A stretch of DNA of 64,000 nucleotides from Podocnemis expansa (taxonomy: Eukaryota > Chordata > Testudines > Podocnemididae), in the NCBI GenBank assembly GCA_007922195.1, contig ML681964.1:8746597-8810596 (forward strand). Direction: 5' to 3'. A program made the position numbers and the translations under genes. Each line of letters starts with the position of its first letter. The stretch's first letter is position 1. Shown here piece after piece: positions 22,555 through 34,080 of this stretch. The notes beneath the pieces are model-generated. The model was not told the DNA's origin, made no database searches, and saw only the letters and a list, made by a program, of their open reading frames with translations.

Positions 22555-22800
22555 CAGGAAATTATTTTCCACTTTTTTTTTTTATTTTGCAAAAATGAAA
22601 ATCTAATTTTTCCCCACAGTTTTTCAGCTTTTTATTGAGGAAAAAATCGTTTCCACTGATAACTAAACATTTCCAGTTTAAAAAACTTCAAATTACTCCA
22701 GAATTTTTGAGCTTCCAGTGAAAACTTGAAAGCTGTCGTTTGTAAAAGTTTCATCAAAAAAGTTTAGAGAAAAAGTTTGAGGAACTGTTCACCATACAAA
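22555..22800. repeat. AT-rich interspersed repeat, copy C
   Basis: T runs and TTTTCCCC/AAAACTTCAAA wording as in copies at 2.5, 18.3 and 32.8 kb. Confidence 0.4.
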
Positions 22801-24090
22801 ACAATTTAGATTTACACTCACGTCTGTGGGACTACTCACATGCTTAAATTTAAGCACAGACTTGCATGTTTATCTGCTAGTTTGGAGTTTTAGTGTATAT
22901 CCTTAATGATAAACAACACATTTCAAAATAGCTTCTCAGATGTCCTTAAAACACCAGGCATGTGAAACTACAAATAAACCCACATTTCCACTGCACATGT
23001 CCTTATGTAGGAACAGACATATATAAACTTTCTAATATGTAATTTCAGACTCATCTGAATATCTATCTCCACCTAGATCTTCTTGGATTTTCCATTGGAG
23101 GAATAATCTTACAATTTAATAGTGTAACTATTTTTAAATCTCCAATGAATTTTACAGAAACTTTTTTTAGTATAAGCATGTTAATTAGTAGCATGAATGA
23201 TGAAAACTGAGATAAAATTCTAATACATTGGCTAAATGCATTTGGGAGGAGGTTGAAGATAACTGACTTTGAAAAGGTTTTCTCCTGATTATGCTAACAT
23301 TATGACTGGCTTTCATAAAGGTTTATCCGGTGTTCTTTGCAGCTATTAATGATGCCTGGGTAAATATATATATTATATATATATATTTTTTTTTCATTTT
23401 GAAATTCTGCCCCCTCCAAATCCTTACATAGAAAACCAGCAGTACCTTGCTCTCTAAATAATCCCACTGACTTCTACAAGACTATTCATGGAGAAAGGAA
23501 GTAGTCAGTATGAATAAGATTATCAGAATAAGACCCATTGTATTTACCATGGAGATTGACATTACTTGGAGAAGCTATTGCAGACTCAATTTTATCCTCA
23601 AAGCTTACCATTTTTTAATGCACAAATTTGTTGACACAATAGCCCCTTGGAGATATTACAGTCCAACAGACTGTCACAGATACATACCAAGTTTGGGTGG
23701 TAAAAGTACTTATGATGTTCTTATTTTAAAATGCTAAGCATAGTAGCTAGTATTTAAATGTCACTAACTCGGACAATTTGACAATGTACTCATCTTCATA
23801 AAAGATGTCAAAGTACCTAACAAAATTAATTCCTATTTTAGCCATTGCCAAATTGCAAATCCAGTTCTGGATACAAAAGGCAGCCTCTTGTATGTGCACA
23901 CGTATTAAAACTTACAGAAAGGGGAAGTGAACCAGACTAATGGCACCAGCAAATAGGATTCTAGAGCTTTATCCTGAAATTGTACCTATCTGAGTGGACC
24001 ACTGTGCCTAAGAGGAATGCCACTGAAGCCAATGGTGCTCCATCTGGGCACAGAAATCTGCCTGTCTAGAGTGATTTATAGGATCAGGAC
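22801..24090. other. Unannotated stretch with two minor repeats
   Basis: 22815-22865 holds a CACATGCTTAAATTTAAGCACAGAC palindromic word of an old sauropsid repeat. 23361-23394 is an (AT)n run followed by T9. 23405-23545 has the ATCCCACTGACTTCTACAAG / TAAGATTATCAGAATAAGACCC wording of another old dispersed repeat. No gene. Confidence 0.4.
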
Positions 24091-24091
24091 C

Positions 24092-24903
24092 AAGGCTCTG
24101 AACAGAATGAAATTCAATAAAAAAGAAGTGCAAAGTACTCCATTTAGGAAAGAACAATCTACTGCACATATACAAAATGGGCAGTGACTGCTTAGGAATG
24201 AGTACTGAGGAAAGATATCTGGGTGTCATAGTGGACCACAAGCTAAATATGAGTCAACAATGTAACACTGTTGCAAAAAAACCCTAAAACAAAATTTAAA
24301 AAAGCCATTCTGGAATGTATTAACAGGAGTAGTGTAAGCAAGGCATGGGAAGTAATTCTTCCCCTCTACTCAGCCCTGATTAGGCCTCAACTGAAGTATT
24401 ATGTCCATTGCTGGGCACTTCATTTCAGGAAAGATCTGAACAAACTGGAGAAAGTCCAAAGAAGAGCAACACAAATGATTAGAGGTCTGGAACACTTGAC
24501 TTATAAGGGAAGATTGAGGGAGCTGGGTTTCTTTACTGAGGAAAAGAGGAAACTGAGAGGGGATATGATAACAGTTTTCAAGTTCCTGAGTGGTTGTCAT
24601 GAGAAGGAGGGAGAAAAATTGTTCTTAACTGCTGATGATAGGACAAGAAGCAATGACCTTGAATTACAACAAGGGAGGTTTAGGTTAAACATTAGGAGAA
24701 AATTTCTAACTGTCAGGCTGATTGACCACTGGGATAAGTTGCTTAGGCAGGTTGTGGAATCTCCTTCAGTGGAATATTTAAGAACAGGTTAGACAAACAC
24801 CTGTTAGGAATGATTTAAGAGGGTACTTGGTCCTGCCATGAGTGCAGGGGACTGGACTTGATGACCTCTCATGGTGCCTTCCAGTTTCTATGATTCTATG
24901 ATG
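24092..24903 (+). mobile_element. CR1 LINE 3' fragment
   Basis: The 5'-truncated CR1 runs from the KFNK block after the RT active site, through the thumb/C-terminal region, to the CTATGATTCTATGATG tail. The intact frame 24271-24792 (173 codons) carries LYSALIRPQLKYY, FRKDLNKLEKVQRRATQMI, LEHLTYKGRLRELG and WDKLLRQVVESPS, all conserved CR1 ORF2 C-terminal blocks. A stop and frameshift separate it from the upstream part (24092-24270). Same subfamily as the copies at 25.8-29.4 and 61.5 kb. Confidence 0.85.
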
Positions 24904-24904
24904 T

Positions 24905-25690
24905 TGCAAATGCTTAACTTTACTTGCTTATGTATGCTCATTATGTGTACAATCCATTTTAATCAATTTATATAAGCTAAGGTTTACAGTAGAATTTCTG
25001 ACATGATCAACCATGGTAAAATCCTATAGGATGCTAATAACTCCATATGGTTTTCCAATCTAATGTTTAAAACACATATTTAATAACAAGCCCAGGCTCC
25101 CTATGTCATATTTACATCTGTCAGTCACTTTTCCCTGCCTTCACTTTTCTGAGATTTTCCACTCACTACTACCATTTTATGAACATCAAAATTGCTTTAT
25201 TGCTGCAATGCTGAGAGACGACATCTCTTTTAAAAGTAATCTAGATCAGTCAACCTGTCCACGCCTGGTACATCATTCAGTAGTCGGTGCTTTATTTTGT
25301 GACAGTAACAGGCAATAAAATAATGCAGTGAAATATTCCAGTGTGAGAAGGCTAATTCGGTGTAGGTTAATAAAATCTTGGTGATTCATCATGACATGTT
25401 ATTTATGCACAGCAACTTATTAGCTAGATGTGTGAAATCCCATTGTTGTCAGCTGGAATTTATGTCGTGAGTACTGTTTTGCTTTTCTTACCCATTTTTC
25501 AACTACAAGAGACATTTATTTTCCCCATGAAAATGGAAGAATTTCCAAAGGTCTTAAAAACTGCATGATCTCTGACTAAAGAAAAACAAGGCAAAAATTA
25601 TAGTCATTTCCCTTCTTCATAATGCAGGTCAGAGCAGATGTCACCAGTTCACTGTTCTACCTGCACGCAGAATTGGAGGGAGGCCTTTCT
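24905..25690. other. Unannotated stretch
   Basis: No gene or nameable repeat; the 71-codon frame at 25103-25318 has no known motif. Confidence 0.45.
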
Positions 25691-25692
25691 AA

Positions 25693-25790
25693 GGACTTGT
25701 CTACACTGAAATTGCTGCTTCAATCTCCATAAATTGACACATTGATTGAGTGGCTAGTGGAGACCCACTCAGCTGACCCACTCAATAGCA
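25693..25790 (+). mobile_element. Left-end fragment of a foldback MITE
   Basis: GGACTTGTCTACACTGAAATTGCTG is a GTCTACAC-type left terminus, followed by AAATTGACACATTGATTGAG wording. The right half is absent where CR1 sequence begins. Confidence 0.35.
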
Positions 25791-27026
25791 TAGGATGCTG
25801 TTCCAGGAAGGACTGCTAGGCAGAGATGTAATCCCCCTATCAAGGAAGGAAAACAGCACATTTGGACATAGACTGGCTAACCTAATGAAGAGGGCTTTAA
25901 ACTAGGTTTGAAGGGGGCAGATGATCAAAGCCCACAGGTAAGTTAAAACCAGAGAGACCTGGGGGAAGGGTCAGAACTTCGGAGGAGTCTGGGCTGTTGC
26001 AGCGGAGGTAAAAGAGAGACTAGTCAGAACTGGAGGTCGGAGTGGGAAATAAAATCAGTATCTTCATTTCTATGTACTATTGCTAGAAGTATGGGGAATA
26101 AGCAAGAAGAACTCGAAATGCTAGTATTTCAACACAACTGGTACAGCTGGCATCACAGAGGCTTAGTGGGAAAAGACATATGACTGGAATATTAATATAG
26201 CAGAGTACAACTTGCATAGGAAGAATAGTCAGGGATAAAAGGGAGGTGGTGTTGCCTAGTATATTAAAAACGTACATACTTGGACTGAGGTCGAGATGGA
26301 AACAGAAGATAAACATGTTGAAAGTCTCTGGGTAAAAATAAAAAGAGTAAACAACATGGATGATATCATGGTAGGGGCCTGCTACAGACCACCTAACCAG
26401 GAAGAAGAGAGGGATGAGATTTTTTTTTTTTTAAACAATTAACAAAATCATCCAAAGCTTGAGACTTGTTGGTGCCGGGGGACTTCAACTATCAAACATC
26501 TGTTGGGAAAATAATACAGCAAGTCACAGATTATCCAGCAAGTTCTTGGACTGTATTGGAGATTATTTTTCATTTCAAAAGATGAAGAAAGCTGCTAGGG
26601 GAAAGATCATTTTCAATTTGATTTTGATAAACAGAGAACTGGATGAGAATTTGAAAGTGGAAGGTAACTTTGGTGAAAGTGATCATGAAATGCTTCATGA
26701 TTCTAAAGAATGGTAGGAAAGAGAACACTAAAATAAAGACAATGGATTTCAAGAAGGCTACCTTTGGTACGCTCAAGGAGTTGATAGGTAGGATCCCACG
26801 GGAAGCATGTGTAAGAGGAAAACAACTTATGACAGTTGCCAGTTTTTCAAAGAGACATTATTAAGGGCCCAAGAGCAAACTATTCCACTATGTAAAGATA
26901 GAAAGTATGGTAAGAGACCAACTGGTTTAACCAGGAGATTTTAAATAATCTAAAAATAAAGAAGGAATCCTATAAATAGTGGAAACTAGGTCAAATCACA
27001 AAGGAAGACTATAAACAAATAACACA

Positions 27027-27465
27027 GTGTATGTCTACACCGCCACAGATATTTCAAAATAATTATTGCAAAATAGCATTATTTCAATTTTTTTGAAATA
27101 GCAGTCTATTTTTTGAAATAGCAGTCTCTATTTCAAAATAAGGTAGGAGTTCTTGTTTTGAAACTGAAAATCTTCACTAGACTTTCTATTTTGAAGCAGG
27201 GAAAGGCAATGTAAAGGATAGGGCTATTATTTTGAAAAAAGCAAATTCTGTGGCTTGGAATGGCTTTTTTTTTCAAAATAGCTATTTCAAAAGAATCAAT
27301 ATTTTGAAATAAATTCAGGTTTTAGTATTTCAAAATAACGCTTCATTATTTTGCCATAAAGAAGCACTTTTTTCAAAATACCAAAATGCCTGCATGGACA
27401 GGCATAAAGTTTTTTCAAAATAAGCCTTCTTCTTTCAGAAAGAACTTTGCAGTGTAGACATACCC
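27027..27465. mobile_element. Foldback MITE nested in CR1
   Basis: The left end GTGTATGTCTACAC and right end GTGTAGACATACCC are inverted partners. ACA flanks both sides (27024-27026, 27466-27468). The interior is built from TATTTCAAAATA and TATTTTGAAATA words, a family in which the central CG has been lost everywhere. Confidence 0.75.
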
Positions 27466-27833
27466 ACAATTATGTAGAGGAAAACTCGGAAAGGTCAAAG
27501 CACAAACCGAGACCCAACAAGCAGAAGGCATGAAGGACAACAAATTTTTTTTTCAAATACATTAGAAAAAGAGGAAAAGCAAGGTCAGCATAGCACTGTT
27601 AATCAACAAAGAGGGAAAACAATAACAGAAAATGTGGAAATTGCAGAGGAGCTAAATGATTTCTTTGTTTTAGTCTTCAATCGAGAAGGTTGGTGATGGT
27701 TGGATGCCAGACAGGGAAGGCAGTAAAAATGGGATAGGATCAGAAACTAAAATAGGGAATGAACAAGTTAAAAATTACTTAGGAAAGTTAGATGTTTTCA
27801 GGTTACCAGGATCTGAAGATATGCAGGCTAGAA

Positions 27834-28020
27834 CAGTGGTTTTCACACTTTTTTTTCTCAGGACCCAGTTGAAGAAAATCATTTATGCCCCTGACTCAAC
27901 AATTACATCTTTGAGCAATGTATTCCAGTCATTTGGTGGTGGCAGCAAGGGGTGCTGTGACCCAATGCCTGAAGTCTGCAACCCAGTACTGGGTCCTGAC
28001 CCTAGGTTTGAAAACCACTG
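27834..28020. mobile_element. hAT MITE nested in CR1
   Basis: It starts CAGTGGTTTTCACAC and ends GGTTTGAAAACCACTG. Length 187 bp, the reverse-oriented sister of 5757-5941. The flanks GGCTAGAA and CCCTTAAA share only part of an 8-bp duplication. Confidence 0.7.
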
Positions 28021-29952
28021 CCCTTAAATACTGAAGAAGCTGACTTGGGATATCTGAGTCATTGACTATTATCTTTGAAAAATTATGGAAGACTGGAGAG
28101 ATCCCAGAGGACTGAAGAAGAGAAAAAATAGCTCCCATCTATAAAAAGGGAAATAAGGGCAACCCAGAGGATAATAAATGAGTCAGTTTAACCTTTGTAC
28201 CATAAAAAATAACAGAACAAATAATTAAGGAATCAATTACCAAACATCTAGAAGAATATAAGGTGTTAAGTGAGAGTCAGCATGGATTTGTCAAGAAAAA
28301 ATCATGTCAAATCAACCTGATAGCTATCTATGAAAAGGTACAAGCCTTGTTGATAGAGGGGAAGCATTGGATGTGGTATATTTAGACTTTAGTGAGATTT
28401 TTATACTTATACTTTCTTGCATGATTTTCTCATTAACAGACTAGGGAAATACAACCTATGGTTATCAGTGGTTCACAGTCATGCTGGAAGGTCATAACGA
28501 GTGAGGTACCACAGGGATCAGTTCTTGGTCGTATTCTGTTCAATATTTTCATCAGTGATTTAGATGATGGCATAAAAAGTACACTTCTAAAGTTTGCAGG
28601 TGATACCAAGCTGGAGGGGGTTGCAAGTGCTTTAGAGGATAGGATCACAATTCAAAATTATTTGGACAAACTCGTGAAATGGTCTGAGACACATAGAATG
28701 GAATTCAATAAAGACAGGAGCAAAATACTCTAAGGAAAGAACAATCCATTGCATACATGGAAAGGGATCTGGGGTGTCATAGTTGACTGCAAGCTGAATA
28801 TGTATTAGCAATATAACACCGTTGCAAAAAAAGCAAACACCATTCTGTGATGTATTAATAGGAATAGTGTAAGTAAGACATGAGAAGTAGTTCTTCTACT
28901 CTACTCCATGCTGATTAGGCCTCAGTTGGCATATTGTGTCCAGTTCTGGGCACCTCACTTCAAGAAAGATGTGGACAAATTGGAAAAAGTCCAGAGAAGA
29001 GCAACAAGAATAATTAAAGGTCTGGAACACTTGACTTATGAGGGAAAATTGAAAGATCTGGGTTTATTTAGTCTGAAAAAGAGGAGACTGAGAGGAGACA
29101 TGATAACAGTTTTCATGTACCTAAAAGGTTGTTATGAAGAGGATAGCTCAAAATTATTCTCCTTAACTGTTGGTGATAGGAAAAAAAGTAATGGACTTGC
29201 ATGAGGGCAGGAGGTTTAGGTTGGACATTTGGAGAAAATTCCTAACTGTCAGGGTGATTAACCACTGGAATAAGTTGCCTAGGGAAGTTGTGGAATCTCC
29301 ATCACTGGAAGTTTTTAAGAAACAGGTTAGACAAACGCCTATCAGGGATGGTTTAAGAGGATACTTGGTCCTGCCATTAGAGCAGGGGACTAAACTAGAT
29401 GACCTCTAATGGTCCCTTCCAGTTTCTATGATTCTATTTTCCTGGAAGTCTCTGTCTGATGCAGTAACTCACTCTTCCCCCAAAAGTAACACTGAATTGA
29501 ACAAAGAGCATTTCCCATCTGCATAGCTGGGTGCAGATGCTGTGGTAAGGAACGATAAGTAAGTAGCTTGTGTATCTCTCAGTGACTCAGCCTGGCAGTG
29601 TAGACCAGGCATCAGACTTTAAGAGGTCAGGTGATGATTACTTAGGCTGCGTCTACACTGGCAAATTAGTCCCGACTAAGGGGGCTCAGTCCAGACTAAT
29701 TTAGCCCATGGTCACACTAGGCTTCCCCTAGTTCTAACTAAGAAATTTCTTAGTTCAAAGTAAGGAAAGCTTAGTTTGAACTAGTTAGTACCGGCACTTA
29801 GTCTAGACTAACCACCTTATTTTGAATGTTAGTTCCAACTAAGTCCCAGACTAAGGCTTAGTTTGAACTTCAGATGTTCAAACTAAGCTGGTTAGTTCAA
29901 ACTAAGTGTACATTCTGATTCAAACTAAGTGTTAGGTCGAACTAGAACACGC

Positions 29953-31453
29953 AATTGGCTGATGAGATAGCAGTACCGTTGGCCATTATCTTTGAAAACT
30001 CGTGGCGAACGGGGGAGGTGCCAGAGGACTGGAAAAAAGCAAATATAGTACCTATCTTCAAGAAAGGCAAAAAGGAGGATCCAGGGAATTACAGACCTCT
30101 CAGCCTCACCTCAATCCCTGGAAAAATCATGGAGCAACTTCTCAAAGAATCCATCCTGAAACACTTGGAGGAACGTAGAGTAATCAGGAACAGTCAGCAT
30201 GGATTTACCAAGGGTAAATCATGCCTGACCAACCTCATCGCCTTCTATGATGAGATGACTGGATTTGTGGATGCGGGAAGAGCCATTGATGTGATATACC
30301 TTGACTTTAGCAAGGCTTTTGATACGGTTTCCCACAGCATTCTCATTGGCAAATTAAGGAAGTATGGGTTAGATGCGTGGACTGTAAGGTGGATAGAAAA
30401 CTGGCTAGAACAGCGGTTTCAGCGTGTAGGAATCAATGGCTCCATGTCAAGTTGGCAGGCAGTCACAAGTGGTGTACCCCAGGGGTCGGTCCTGGGGCCA
30501 GTTCTGTTCAATGTTTTCATTAATGATCTGGATGATGGGATAGATTGCACACTTAGTAAGTTTGCAGATGATACCAAACTGGGGGGAACGGTAGACACCC
30601 TAGAGGGCAGAGACAGGATTCAGGGAGACCTAGACAAACTGGAGCAGTGGGCCAAGAGGAATCTCATGAGGTTCAACAAGGATAAGTGTAAAATCCTGCA
30701 CTTGGGACGAAAAAACCCCATGTACTGCTACAGGCTGGGGAGTGATCAGCTAAATAGCAGCACTGGAGAAAAGGACCTGGGGGTCATGGTGGATGGGAAG
30801 CTGGATATGAGTCAGCAGTGTGCTCTTGCTGCCAAAAAGGCCAATGGCATACTGGGCTGCATCAGAAGAAGTGTTACCAGCAGATCAAGGGATGTGATCA
30901 TTCCCCTCTATTCTGCACTAGTGAGGCCACATCTGGAATACTGTGTCCAGTTTTGGGCTCCCCACTACAAAAAGGACATGGACAAATTAGAGAGAGTCCA
31001 GAGGAGGGCAACCAAAATGATCAAAGGGCTGGAGCACAAGCCCTATGAAGAAAGACTGAAGGAACTAGGCTTATTTAGCCTGCAGAAGAGAAGACTGAGG
31101 GGGGATTTGATAGCAACCTTCAACTACTTGAAGGGTTGCTCCAAGGAGGAGGGAGCTCGACTGTTCTCGGTAGTAACAGAGGGCAGAACGAGAAGCAATG
31201 GCTTCAAGTTACAGCTGGGGCGGTCCAGGCTGGATATTAGGAAAAACTTCCTTACTAGGCGAGTGGTGAAGCATTGGAATAAGTTGCCTAGGGAGGTGGT
31301 GGAATCTCCATCTCTGGAGGTGTTCAAGTCCCAGCTGGACAAAACACTGACTGGGATGATCTAATGGGAGTGGTCCTGCTTTTTTTGGCAGGGGGTTGGA
31401 CTAGATGACCTCGTGGGGTCCCTTCCAACCCTATGATTCTATGATTCTATGAT
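29953..31453 (+). mobile_element. Young 5'-truncated CR1 LINE nested in a MITE
   Basis: The insert begins directly at the RT domain (5' truncation typical of CR1) and ends in GGTTGGACTAGATGACCTCG, ACCCTATG and ATTCTATGATTCTATGAT. MITE sequence continues on both sides. The frame is open to the stop, so this is the least decayed CR1 in the window. Confidence 0.9.
29955..31364 (+). CDS. CR1 ORF2 reverse transcriptase, 5'-truncated but open (469 codons)
   Basis: This is the C-terminal half of the CR1 ORF2 polyprotein, which copies element RNA at the nicked target. Visible blocks: [11 protein letters not shown] (residues about 43-53), [11 protein letters not shown] (80-90), [13 protein letters not shown] (115-127, first catalytic Asp), [11 protein letters not shown] (172-182), [10 protein letters not shown] (202-211, catalytic Asp pair) and [18 protein letters not shown]. 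The thumb and C-terminal region ends [17 protein letters not shown]. The endonuclease domain and ORF1 are absent, and the first ATG is simply the first in the truncated frame, so no autonomous activity is expected. A family-wide full ORF2 is about twice as long. Confidence 0.85.
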   Translation: MADEIAVPLAIIFENSWRTGEVPEDWKKANIVPIFKKGKKEDPGNYRPLSLTSIPGKIMEQLLKESILKHLEERRVIRNSQHGFTKGKSCLTNLIAFYDEMTGFVDAGRAIDVIYLDFSKAFDTVSHSILIGKLRKYGLDAWTVRWIENWLEQRFQRVGINGSMSSWQAVTSGVPQGSVLGPVLFNVFINDLDDGIDCTLSKFADDTKLGGTVDTLEGRDRIQGDLDKLEQWAKRNLMRFNKDKCKILHLGRKNPMYCYRLGSDQLNSSTGEKDLGVMVDGKLDMSQQCALAAKKANGILGCIRRSVTSRSRDVIIPLYSALVRPHLEYCVQFWAPHYKKDMDKLERVQRRATKMIKGLEHKPYEERLKELGLFSLQKRRLRGDLIATFNYLKGCSKEEGARLFSVVTEGRTRSNGFKLQLGRSRLDIRKNFLTRRVVKHWNKLPREVVESPSLEVFKSQLDKTLTGMI

Positions 31454-31558
31454 AATTAGTTCAAACGAAGAAGTTTGAAGTCAGTTTGAACTAACCTCAA
31501 AATTCTTAGGTTAGACTAACAAGTCTGAACTAACTATGGCTGTTATGACATAGCCCTT

Positions 31559-31845
31559 GTGACCTCAGTTCAAGTCATGAGCAATAAACTGCTCTGAAAC
31601 TGATTGATAATTGTTACTGTTTTTTCTTTTCTTTTCCTTCATTCACTCTTAAGTGTTCTTCAGGTCACAAGCACAAAGAGAGTATGACCAGATCTCTTAT
31701 TCTAGGAAATTTTATCTAGCCTAGCTAGTTGAAATGTATCACAGTACCTGGGTTCCAGTGTTTACAAGTGGTTAGTCTACCTGTGAATTAAATAACTAAT
31801 AAGTGTTGGTAGTAGTAGTATGGAATAGTAGCATGGCACCTCAGG
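31559..31845. other. Unannotated stretch
   Basis: A T/C-rich run near 31618-31640; otherwise nothing recognised. Confidence 0.4.
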
Positions 31846-32006
31846 AGTGGTATGGTGCATAGTGTTTTGGTTACTCTATCACCAATGCCACCAATGTGAT
31901 ATAGGTGATACCACCAATGCGATATCTCATTGGTGGCAATGTGATATTGCATTGGTACCACAACTACCAATCTGCAGAGCTGTGGAGCTATGCACCACAC
32001 CATTCA
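31846..32006. repeat. Palindromic CACCAATG cluster with outer inverted repeat
   Basis: The words CACCAATGYGATAT and ATATYGCATTGGTG recur. CCACCAATG at 31909-31917 pairs with CATTGGTGG at 31928-31936 as a perfect hairpin around CGATATCT. An outer pair TGGTGCATAG (31853-31862) and CTATGCACCA (31987-31996) encloses the cluster. Confidence 0.6.
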
Positions 32007-32029
32007 ACAGATTCTGCTGTGAAGAGATT

Positions 32030-32200
32030 ACAGTCTAACAAGACAAAACAGAAGAAAGGTGGTGGGGGAAACAGGCACAGAGAGATTAAATGACTTGGCA
32101 CCTGGTCTCCCAATGGCTACATCACAGAGCCATGAAAGTAAAAATCAGCCCTCCTGATCCCAAAACCAGTGACCTATGTACTGAATCATGCTGCCTCATT
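32030..32200 (+). repeat. MIR-like SINE-tail remnant
   Basis: GAAACAGGCACAGAGAGATTAAATGACTTGGC, then a CATCACAGAGCCA block and a right end TGAATCATGCTGCCTC. This is the MIR-type order. Confidence 0.5.
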
Positions 32201-32689
32201 GGCACTGGTGTATGCTGATGCCTTAACCCCTGATGTTACTCAACTTTTATGTGCTTACAATAGTACTCACATTCTACTATGCCTTTATCTATGCACAAAG
32301 CTGCACCAGTTTACTTCAAGGTGTCTGACTATATAAGATCATAACTATTGTACTGACTGTGTATTTTTTCTGCACCCAAAATGTGATTGACATGCTTGAC
32401 TTTGAAGACTGTGTGTTAGACTGACCACAAGAGCTGAGAGGCGCTGACCTCCTTAGAAGGTCAGGAAATACAGTTTCTTATGACCAAATGACACTAAATC
32501 TACTTTCTTGCCCCCCAGTGATGGAGTGGGGAACATGGATTCATGCCCTCATGGATGCTCCGTACGACCAGCAATGAAGAAGCTAAGGTACAAGGAGTAG
32601 AACTGGTTAGAACCCTTCTGTCAATTTTTTTTGTTTGTTTGTTGGAAGCTGCTGATTTATCCAAAATCAAAACTATTTGAAGAAAAGGT
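32201..32689. other. Unannotated stretch
   Basis: No gene or nameable repeat; TTTGTTTGTTTG at 32628-32641. Confidence 0.45.
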
Positions 32690-32920
32690 TTAGTTTTTGA
32701 CAAAACTTCTCAGTTTGAAGACTTTTGGAAAAAGGAGTTTCGAAAATTGTTTAAAAGTTCCATTTTTGACATTTTCAAAAATAAAAATGCAGGAGGAAGT
32801 AATCAATCAGTTCAAAACAACTCTGTTTTGAAATTTAAGCTAATTATAGGGGAAAAAAAGAAAAAGAAAAACTTCAAAATCAAAATGAAACATTTTGATT
32901 GATCCAAACTGAAGTTTTTG
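32690..32920. repeat. AT-rich interspersed repeat, copy D
   Basis: TTTTTGACAAAACTT, TTTCGAAAATTG and TTTTCAAAAATAAAAATG wording as in the other AT-rich copies. Confidence 0.4.
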
Positions 32921-33762
32921 AGGGGTTCTCGCTTCAAGAAATCCATTGAGTGACTTTTCACTGCTAATTTGGGACAGGATTTATTTATTCATTTAGTCAA
33001 ATCTTGAATATTTTCCAAGCTTGGGAAAACCATTGCCCACCCAGTTGTAACCCATAGTCTTCACCCTGGGCACTGAAATAAATAAAAACAAATTTATAAT
33101 ATATTAGTAGATTTCTTCTGGACATCGATGCTTAGCTTTAACTGTGGGTGAGCAATGTGGCTGTCATAGAACCATTGTCCTGCTGTATTACTCAAGGTCC
33201 TTTTCCCTCCTGATCTCACTGACTTGTTAGTTGGAGAAGGGTGTTGTTTTTTTGCTACACTGACTGCCTAGCTGTTTTGTTTATTTTTTGTTTGGCTGCT
33301 TTAGGAGAGGCCCAAAAATACTTTCCCCCCTTCTAGCTAAAGGGCTATGGATTCTTCCGCTTCTGGAAGAAGAGGGCCTCTCTCCTACTTAAAACAAATT
33401 CTCCCTCTCTCTCTCTGAAGGAAGACAGACAGGAGCACCACTGGCCCAGGAAAAGACCCTGGACTCGGGCACTGGGACTCGCGGCTCAAGGCCCATAAGT
33501 CCAGCACCAGCGACACCCCTGAAGGTAGAGCTAAAAGATCAACAGGTTTTATTGACAGTTGTGACAAAAGTGGGTCATAGGAGGATCTTCCTTTAAAAGA
33601 GTTCTGGTTTTGTGCAAAAAAATTATCAGATCTTATAAAGAAGGATAAGATTGACTGAAACTGGACTTGCATACAGGACCCAATGTCCAATCAGTCCTGC
33701 AGGGTGATAGGCAGCTAGTATATGTGGAGCAACATACCTGGGTCCTGGTCTAAGAACTGGTA
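32921..33762. other. Unannotated stretch left of the inverted-repeat element
   Basis: 33300-33560 is a purine/pyrimidine-biased block with a short serine-rich plus-strand frame (about 33480-33545) that might be a scrap of a gag-like protein, but this is not strong. A CT run lies at 33403-33418. No gene called. Confidence 0.35.
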
Positions 33763-34025
33763 GGTTACTTACCAGTAACCGTCCTTTTTCTTGATGGGCT
33801 GCTCGCATACATTCAGTATTAGGTGTCTACGTGCTGCAGCACACGATTGGTTAGAAGCTTTCTGCCACCTCTGGCCACACCCATGCCTATATATATGGCC
33901 CTGACCCTGACCCTCCTCAGTCCCCTGTAGTTAGCCAACTCCAGATAGTGGGGATGGTGGGAGGGGGGAGGCTGAATGCATACAAACAGCTCATCAAGAA
34001 GAAGGACGGTTACTGGTAAGTAATC
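33763..34025. repeat. 263-bp foldback at the left end of the inverted-repeat element
   Basis: Arms of about 54 bp (33763-33816 and 33972-34025) are inverted copies: the left begins GGTTACTTACCAGTAACCG and the right ends CGGTTACTGGTAAGTAATCC. The TATA-containing segment lies in the loop. Directly to its right (34026-34080) another copy of the outer repeat wording begins (GAATACATTCAATATTAGATG), so the left end is duplicated. Confidence 0.65.
33887..33898 (+). promoter_or_regulatory. TATA-box-like motif in the left inverted repeat
   Basis: CTATATATATGG lies inside the inverted repeat just downstream of a conserved GGCCACACCCATG motif and faces into the element. The equivalent motif is present in the right repeat, so it has been kept in both copies. 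Confidence 0.45.
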
Positions 34026-34080
34026 CACTGTTCTTCTTCGAGCACTGCTTGGAATACATTCAATATTAGATGACTACTAG

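Larger units (their letters stand above)
25795..29438 (+). mobile_element. Long CR1 LINE copy with endonuclease and RT remnants
   Basis: About 3 kb of CR1 after subtracting two nested MITEs. In order: a region before ORF2 (25795-26060), an AP-type endonuclease domain (26070-26720) with MVGACYRPPNQ-like, [15 protein letters not shown] (the LVGDFN position) and GESDHEM blocks, a linker, then the RT (27990-28730) with [12 protein letters not shown] and a decayed FADD position (FAGDTK). The C-terminal part (28900-29380) keeps LEKVQRRATRIIKGLEHLTY, and the ATGATTCTAT tail ends at about 29438. Scattered stops and frameshifts make it inactive. Confidence 0.8.
29645..31555. mobile_element. Foldback MITE (TTAGTTTGAACTAA type) split by CR1
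   Basis: Left terminus GGCTGCGTCTACACTGGC at 29645; right end ATGACATAGCC at 31555; flanks CTT on both sides (29641-29643 and 31556-31558). The two MITE pieces (29645-29952, 31454-31555) consist of CTTAGTTTGAACTAG / TTAGTTCAAACTAAG palindromic words. The right arm is shortened and its terminal repeat is worn. Confidence 0.6.
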
